From positions 15,201,433 through 15,265,432 of the forward strand of contig NW_004955446.1 of the NCBI RefSeq assembly GCF_000276665.1: DNA of 64,000 nt, in the 5' to 3' direction. The stretch is from Chinchilla lanigera (lineage: Eukaryota; Chordata; Mammalia; Rodentia; Chinchillidae). The position numbers and the translations under genes were made by a program. Below are positions 58,456 to 64,000 of this stretch, piece after piece (the stretch's first letter is position 1; every line of letters begins with the position of its first letter). The notes under the pieces are model-generated. The model did no database searches. It was given only the letters and a program-made list of their open reading frames with translations, and was not told the DNA's origin.

Positions 58456-58779
58456 TTTGAAGCATAAATCCTCCCTCGCATCTTGTAAATTACAATTCTG
58501 TTCATCCTTCAAGATTATTTTGAAATGACACAAAGTTGATGATTTTCTTAATACTCTCAAATTAATGTGTCTTTTACTGGGGAATAACTGGGGCATCTTT
58601 TACTAGGGCATAAGACCTAATTAATACATGCTGCTATGTGTATAAAATCTTACTTTCTGGAAATGTTTATTCTCTATGTATTTGGATTATCAAGAATACT
58701 GACTACAAATTATGAAAATACCATTCTCAATGGTATTGTTTACAGCAACAGTGCAAAAATACATTTTGTCAGTCTATTA
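58456..58779. other. Unique spacer
   Basis: Nothing recognised. Confidence 0.4.
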
Positions 58780-59440
58780 AAGAAGCAGGAGCTGGTAGAG
58801 CTGGGAGAGTAGTCTACGTTTAATGACATAAAGTACGTAGGGGTCGGGACAGCATGTCGCAGTGATGTCTCCATGTTAGTGAACTTTTATGAAATCTGCT
58901 GTCTTCTAGGGTGGGAATGTAAAGGAGACACAATTACATTTACAAATCCCTAAACCAAGCTACCACTAGGAACTGTATTACCTGACATTTTTTCAGATTA
59001 TTTCTCAGTCAGAGAAGTAACATTCTATTTATCAGCACACAACATAAACTGCTGCTGGCATATTTCTAATCGTATGTTCTCATAATTACATTTATTTTTC
59101 ACAACTAAAAATTTACCTTGTTCAAATTTATGTTTCTAAAATCAGAGCTCTTGATTGCTCGCTTCTCAGGGCAGGATTAGCATTGGTTTTCTTTCCCCTA
59201 TGACTAGGTATTACTGTACTAATGAAAAACAGGGCCTCTTTATTTATAATGGCCTTGGGGTCAATTATCAATTTATCATCATGTCCTGCAGATTTAAAAT
59301 AAAATATGCTGTGCAGTATAACCATTGTACAAAATTGACATTAAGTAGATTCTCTGAGCTTGGACTTAATAAAAAATACAAAGAGTACTGCCTAAAAGGT
59401 TTCTCTATCTATAAATTCTATTAGGTAGCTTTTAATACAA
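58780..59440. promoter_or_regulatory. Candidate conserved non-coding enhancer block F
   Basis: Repeat-free with 'ctatttatcagcacacaa' (59025), 'ttctaatcgtatg' (59065), 'tcataattacattt' (59080), 'tttatttataatggcc' (59239) and 'gtcaattatcaatttatc' (59260), a motif mix typical of developmental enhancers. Small open frames on both strands at 59128-59424 reflect low stop density only. Conservation inferred only. Confidence 0.45.
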
Positions 59441-61009
59441 GACAGTAGGAAACTGAAAAACTAAATTAGAGTGGTTTCTTTCACTGCTGCTTTTTGTCTC
59501 ACACCCATGAATAATCCTAGGAGGATCGGTTCCTAACTGGCAAAAACAATATTTCATAGCTCAGTAATAGCCCAAAGCTGCCTAAATTTTTACTTATATC
59601 AATTATTACAGCTCTTAAAATATTTGTAATGATGTCAACTTATTGGGAAAAGACTGTGTAGTAGCCACGGGAGTAGTGCATGGACTAGGACGAGCAATAG
59701 CTGCTTGTGTCCAAAAAGTAACCTTAGTCATTCACATTTACCAGTTAGTTAATCTGGATCACTTCAACACTATCCTCCTGGAGGGCTGTGAGATAACATA
59801 AAGTTTTACATTTTAACACCTATTTCAAATAACACTAAAATTCCCAGAAAACTATATTGCTTTTGTTGATAAATATAAGCAGATCTTCCATATTTTTATT
59901 ATACTTTTAAATGCACTGAGTCAATGACAATATAAGACAGAAAGACAGTTTAAGGTTAATTATACATTATAGAACCTGGGGTTAATGTTTGCTGACATTC
60001 AAGGACAGACTTCACCTGCTGGGTCCTACCCAGTGAAGACACAAAAGCGTAGATACCGTACTGCTACCCCCGGTACAACCGCCCCTTTCAAGGGCTCAAC
60101 AACCACATACGCTATTTTAGTCAACCATATTAGATAGCATAGCCATAGACCATTTCTACCTTTGGAGAAAGTTCTACTTGTCAGTACTGTTCTAGAAAGC
60201 AAAAGAACAATTCCTTATAACTTGGAGCCCATCTTCAATGGCCTTGCTTTGGACAGTGACTTACTTTGGGACTGGAATTGTTCATCCTACCAATTTTATA
60301 CGCTGGTCTGTAAAGAAATAGAGGAAAGCAAGTGAAGAGTATAATATGATCATTCATTCTACTACTGTGACCAAAACCTTTGATTCTAGCTCCAAAGTTT
60401 TGGGCTTAAAAAGCAAAAAAAAAAAAGCACAGGTTGCCCAGAAAGATCCAGTATGGAAGTGAAAAAAGCTGCTTATTAAAAACTGTTTTTAAAATAGTTG
60501 TTATTATTTTAAATGGCTGTCAATACTGACACATATATGTTTTCTCAATAACCAGGTTCTTATTTGTGATTTTTCACACTAATGAAATGATTAATTTAAA
60601 GTATAAGTAAGTAAATTAATGTATGTTGTACATAATATATAATCTCATCATAGCAATATAAAGGAAATAGTAAGATTCTGTAGTACTAGCTTATTAAATT
60701 CAATGCACTAAAATGAAGTAATATCACTAGGTTTTATGTAATTTTTAGAACTCATTTTTTAATAAGCCAACTCTTAAAATACGAATATTGAAGTAAAGAA
60801 AGTCATTCCCAGAAAACTTACTTCAGAGAACATTTTCTAGAAGTGCATATATCCTACCAAACATCTTAGATCACTAGTGAGTAATTGTCTCAAAAATTAC
60901 TTTAAAGTAAACTATATTCTGTATAAATAACAACTAATACAGGAGCAGCATGAGCAGAAACTGCCTTTGTATGTACACATCTATTCTTTTTTGAGGTCCT
61001 TTTACCATT
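59441..61009. other. Unique DNA
   Basis: No confident repeat. 59990-60110 is GC-richer with several CpGs and two small inverted repeats (ctgggt/acccag near 60019-60033, and around gcccctttcaagggc at 60081). Confidence 0.35.
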
Positions 61010-61640
61010 TACTTTCAAATTGAATCTTAATCACATGCGACTTGCCTGGAAAGAAAAGTTTGAATATTCATGGGGCCCGGGGCAGGCAGCTTTCCTTGAA
61101 GGAACTGCATCACCCACGAACCACTTTCAGGCTCAGTCCAGGCTCTGGGTGTTATTACACGAAGGGCACCAACAGGTTGTCCAGACAAGGGAGGTTTTCA
61201 GCAGCACCTTCTGCAGGGTCCGCCCACAATGGGCTGCAGCTCCTGTCTGTGCAGTTGATGAATGTACTTCAGGCCGGGCTGGGACACAGCTCAGTACAGT
61301 TCTCTAAACGGTGACAAATGACCACCTTTGTGTGAAATGGGTTAGGTGGGAGGGCCAACCTTTGACAAGGCAGAAAATGAAATGATTACTATTGGATTCT
61401 ATTGACTTGTCTGCTTAGAACAGTTGTGCCTCTTCCTAGAGGTTAATTGGACTTGAACTCAAGAAATTAAGAGGTCAGTTAGGGTCACAGTGACAGCAGG
61501 ACTACTTTTAACTTGCTGCTAATAACATTTGGCAGAAGGAGGATATCTCTGGAAATTTTAGCAGGGGTGCAGTTCAATTTCATTAAGAGTAATGGTTTAC
61601 ACAAATTATTGAACATTTTAAAATTTGTATCATATACAAA
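61010..61640. promoter_or_regulatory. Candidate conserved non-coding enhancer block G
   Basis: Repeat-free. The left part (61060-61310) is GC-richer, with two overlapping plus-strand open frames of 95 and 90 codons and no recognisable protein. The right part has 'ggccaacctttgacaagg' (61352), 'ggttaattggacttg' (61441), 'ctgctaataacattt' (61516) and 'aatttcattaagagtaatgg' (61576). Non-coding regulation is the more likely reading, but an unrecognised exon in the left part is not excluded. Confidence 0.45.
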
Positions 61641-62804
61641 CACACATTTTGCTTTTTCTTCTTAGGAGGCACTCATATAACTGTGATTTTCTTGAAACTG
61701 TACCAATCAGAATATATATTATTTTGGTTAATTTAAGCACACACAGACACATGATTAGAAGAATTGTACAGTCTCTGCATTAATAAATTAAGAAGTCTGC
61801 ATTTAAAAAGAGAAGATTCAGAAATGCTTGAAAACATCCTAATATATCCCTTTACAACTTTCTCTTACCCAAAAAAATGAATGCTACCTGTTCTTTATCA
61901 CAGAAAATGTAAAGAAAACACAGTAAGATATTTCAAAATTATGTAGCAACCCATGACCTAATTCTCCAGTTTCACAAGTATGTTTGCAGACCTTCACACA
62001 TTTTTATTTGAGAATTTTGTAAGTCAGTTGAGGCACTGTTGCTCTCCAACAAGATCTTCAAATGTAGTCACACAAGACTTCCTGCAACTTTCCTCTTCTT
62101 TCTTTGGTTACTTTCTACTTCAGAGTCGTGTTTGACACTGACCCTGGCAATTTCCCACAGAGTACCTGCTTCCCACTGCATCCTACAGTGAAGAGCAGAA
62201 TGGGGCAGGGTCTCAGAGTACACCACAGGGAGAAGGGTCATGATAGAAACTATCAGGAAAGAGAGCAATTTAGGATGGAACCAGTCAGTGTCATCCAGAT
62301 GGTGGAAACAAGGCGTATCTCTTAATTAGTGGTGCTGCTCCAGCAGATGCACAGGAAGACAGCAGAAGGAGGGGGAGGCATGCTTGGAAGTTCGAAACCT
62401 TTATAAATTGTGCTAGGTCTCCAGCTTTTGAAGATCAGTTTGTCTTAGTTATTTGTAGCTTGTACCCAAGAAACTTGAGCACAACAGAGAAATGCTTTTG
62501 ATTCTTGATCCTAGGAATAAAACCAAAAAATTAATGTAACTTTGAAAACCACGTACACAATTCATTTTTCAGGTGAAATAATTTATTTTCTCTTATATTT
62601 AATGGCTGCCATTTAAGTAAAGTGCCCCAGAAAAGCTCTAGAACACTACCATGTAAAGAAATATGGTATATGAACCAGACTTTTTGAACTACCTTGTCAC
62701 TAAATCTCATTAAAAGTTGACTTAGAAAATTAAAACCTTCTAATAAAGCAATCATAGATAATATACCGGATTGTAATGTATTCACTGCAGAAGAAAATGC
62801 TCTA
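61641..62804. other. Unique DNA
   Basis: No confident repeat or exon. 62140-62400 is moderately GC-rich. Confidence 0.4.
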
Positions 62805-62945
62805 GATTAGGAATAAGGAGATATGTGTCCCAGTGCCACCTTTGCCACCTACAGAAAATGGTCCTACACAAATCTTTGAGCAGTGAGGTTCCTTTTTCCC
62901 ATCTGAAAGGTGATGGCGCTGGATTAGCAGATTGCTAAAACACAT
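62805..62945 (+). repeat. MIR SINE fossil
   Basis: 'cagtgccacctttgccacct' (62831), 'tcctacacaaatctttgagc' (62862) and 'tttttcccatctgaaaggtg' (62892) follow the MIR core 'ctctgccact..tgtgtgacct' to 'ttcctcatctgtaaaatggg'. Confidence 0.7.
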
Positions 62946-62971
62946 TCTAGATCTGAAAATCTGAACAACTG

Positions 62972-63075
62972 CGGCAGTGAGGCTCAGCCTTGGCTGCACA
63001 TTAAAACCGGCCTCTGGGGGTCAACCTGAGGTTGGACTTGCCTTAAGAGTTTCCCAGGTGATTCAAATATGTAGC
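62972..63075 (+). repeat. MER5-type hAT (Charlie) DNA transposon fossil
   Basis: 'cagtgaggctcagccttggc' (62974), 'tgcacattaaaaccggcctc' (62995) and 'tttcccaggtgattcaaata' (63051) correspond to the MER5 start 'cagtggttctcaa' and the 'gctccccaggtgattctaat' region near its end. Confidence 0.7.
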
Positions 63076-63194
63076 ATCATTATAACTCACAGCTGTATGA
63101 AATCCTTAAATCCAGGCATGATGCCTGGCCCCATGACACTGCTCACATTCATAAAGCATGGAGCACAGCCACTGCACTGAACATCAGATATCTG
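63076..63194. other. Unique spacer
   Basis: Nothing recognised. Confidence 0.4.
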
Positions 63195-63305
63195 AATTAA
63201 GCAATCATTACAACCTTTATCACATTTTACAAATTGATGTATATGAAGTGAATCAGCTTCATCAAGTGGAAAATCAGCAGGATTTGAAGCTCACTCTTAA
63301 CTAAG
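63195..63305 (+). repeat. MIR/L2 fossil
   Basis: 'tatcacattttacaaattga' (63218) and 'aatcagcaggatttgaagct' (63272) fit the 'attttacagatgaggaaact' to 'gctgggatttgaacc' order of MIR/L2. Confidence 0.45.
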
Positions 63306-63508
63306 GTACTTTACAACTTTACAGCCTATATAGACTGTTGGCTTCTTTTCTCAGTCAGTATTGGAGATACGATGTCTGTAGAAAAACTGCTACTGGAAAT
63401 AACAATCTATGATTGTCTCTTATATTTCTGTATCCCAATACTTCCAGAGACATCATCTTCGCCTTGAAAAACGGAGCCCTGATTTCAGATACGAGCAGAC
63501 TACAGTTG

Positions 63509-63511
<3 letters not shown>
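63306..63511. other. Unique spacer
   Basis: Nothing recognised. Confidence 0.4.
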
Positions 63512-63549
<38 letters not shown>

Positions 63550-63557
63550 TGTGTGAG
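63512..63557. repeat. (TG)n microsatellite
   Basis: About 17 TG units, one GA interruption, then more TG. It produces the Cys-Val and Thr-His runs in the overlapping open frames. Confidence 0.97.
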
Positions 63558-64000
63558 ATCTTGCATATATTTAACTTCGATATTTTTGATTAAATACAAT
63601 TTAATGAGATAGAATAAGTACATTTGGACCACAGGGTCATATTTTAACTGAGAAAGCTGATACGAGTCCTTGCAAAAATATCGATTAAATATGCTGTGTG
63701 TGTCTATCTCTGTGCTTGGCACTTGAATAATTGTCAAATTATGACTAATGTAGATTGCCGTCTGATTAACTGTAATATTAGCATTTATATTTTTCCAAGT
63801 TTCACAACAAAATTATTGGTCACTATATTAGAGATATCTACACTTTTGTGCTTTTTGTGTTTATAGTACTTGTCATTGCTCAGAATTCACAATGCTTTGT
63901 ACTCTTTTTTTTATTTTAAAGATAAAAGGAGGGAAACATTAACAGACATACAACATTTTACAACATATCACAAGCACAATACAGACAATACAGAGTTACA
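63558..64000. other. Unique DNA to window end
   Basis: A T run at 63906-63913. The last 100 bases are A- and CA-rich and could begin a repeat that continues beyond the window. Confidence 0.35.

Noticed and set aside
62825..62860. Second CTCF-like word on minus (tgtaggtggca)
   Set aside because: Lacks the leading CCA of the core and sits in a MIR fossil.
63409..63737. Frames with Cys-Val and Thr-His runs
   Set aside because: Translation of the (TG)n microsatellite on either strand.
1..64000. CRISPR arrays, operons, phage or bacterial genes
   Set aside because: No regularly spaced repeats, no dense long frames; sequence is plainly mammalian.

Overview
The window looks like nuclear DNA of a rodent. 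It is AT-rich, poor in CpG, has no compact open reading frames, and is full of mammalian interspersed repeats. Two SINE types support this: short tRNA-derived ID elements with poly-A or (TAAA)n tails, and B1-type 7SL-derived SINEs ending in long A-rich microsatellites. One element looks like a B4-type fusion of the two. The ID variant is not the mouse/rat one; from memory it resembles that of beaver-like (Castorimorpha) rodents, which I could not check. No host protein-coding exon, rRNA or tRNA gene could be supported, so this is either a gene desert or the inside of a very large intron.

Layout. 1-8.5 kb is dense in old repeats: two plus-strand L1 3' ends, an MLT1-type LTR, an unexplained GC-rich block, a Tigger-type DNA transposon, an ancient minus-strand L1 of about 2.7 kb and a further DNA-transposon-like fragment. 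8.5-19.5 kb is mostly unique, with a strong candidate conserved non-coding block at 11.3-12.4 kb. 19.5-24 kb holds a minus-strand L1 that keeps 5'UTR, ORF1 and the start of ORF2 and then jumps to the ORF2 end and 3'UTR; a B1 SINE is nested in it. 24-31 kb is mainly unique, with an MLT1 LTR and a second candidate regulatory block at 29 kb. 31-34 kb has another L1 3' end, a Tigger-like element and MIR/L2 fossils. 34-41 kb has two further candidate regulatory blocks and a site with a heat-shock-element array next to a perfect CTCF core. 41-50 kb has an old L1 tail, several ID SINEs, a mariner transposase remnant and a 5'-truncated L1 with an ID SINE inserted in it. 50-64 kb alternates unique, regulatory-looking DNA (51.6-52.3, 58.8-59.4 and 61.0-61.6 kb) with L2, LTR-like, B4-like, ID, L1M, MIR and MER5 repeats.

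No genes work together here. The only coding sequence visible is decayed transposon sequence: L1 ORF1p/ORF2p and mariner transposase. The likely host function is long-range transcriptional control, inferred from repeat-poor blocks rich in homeodomain, E-box and nuclear-receptor type motifs. That inference needs a cross-species alignment. I found no evidence of a novel protein-based system.
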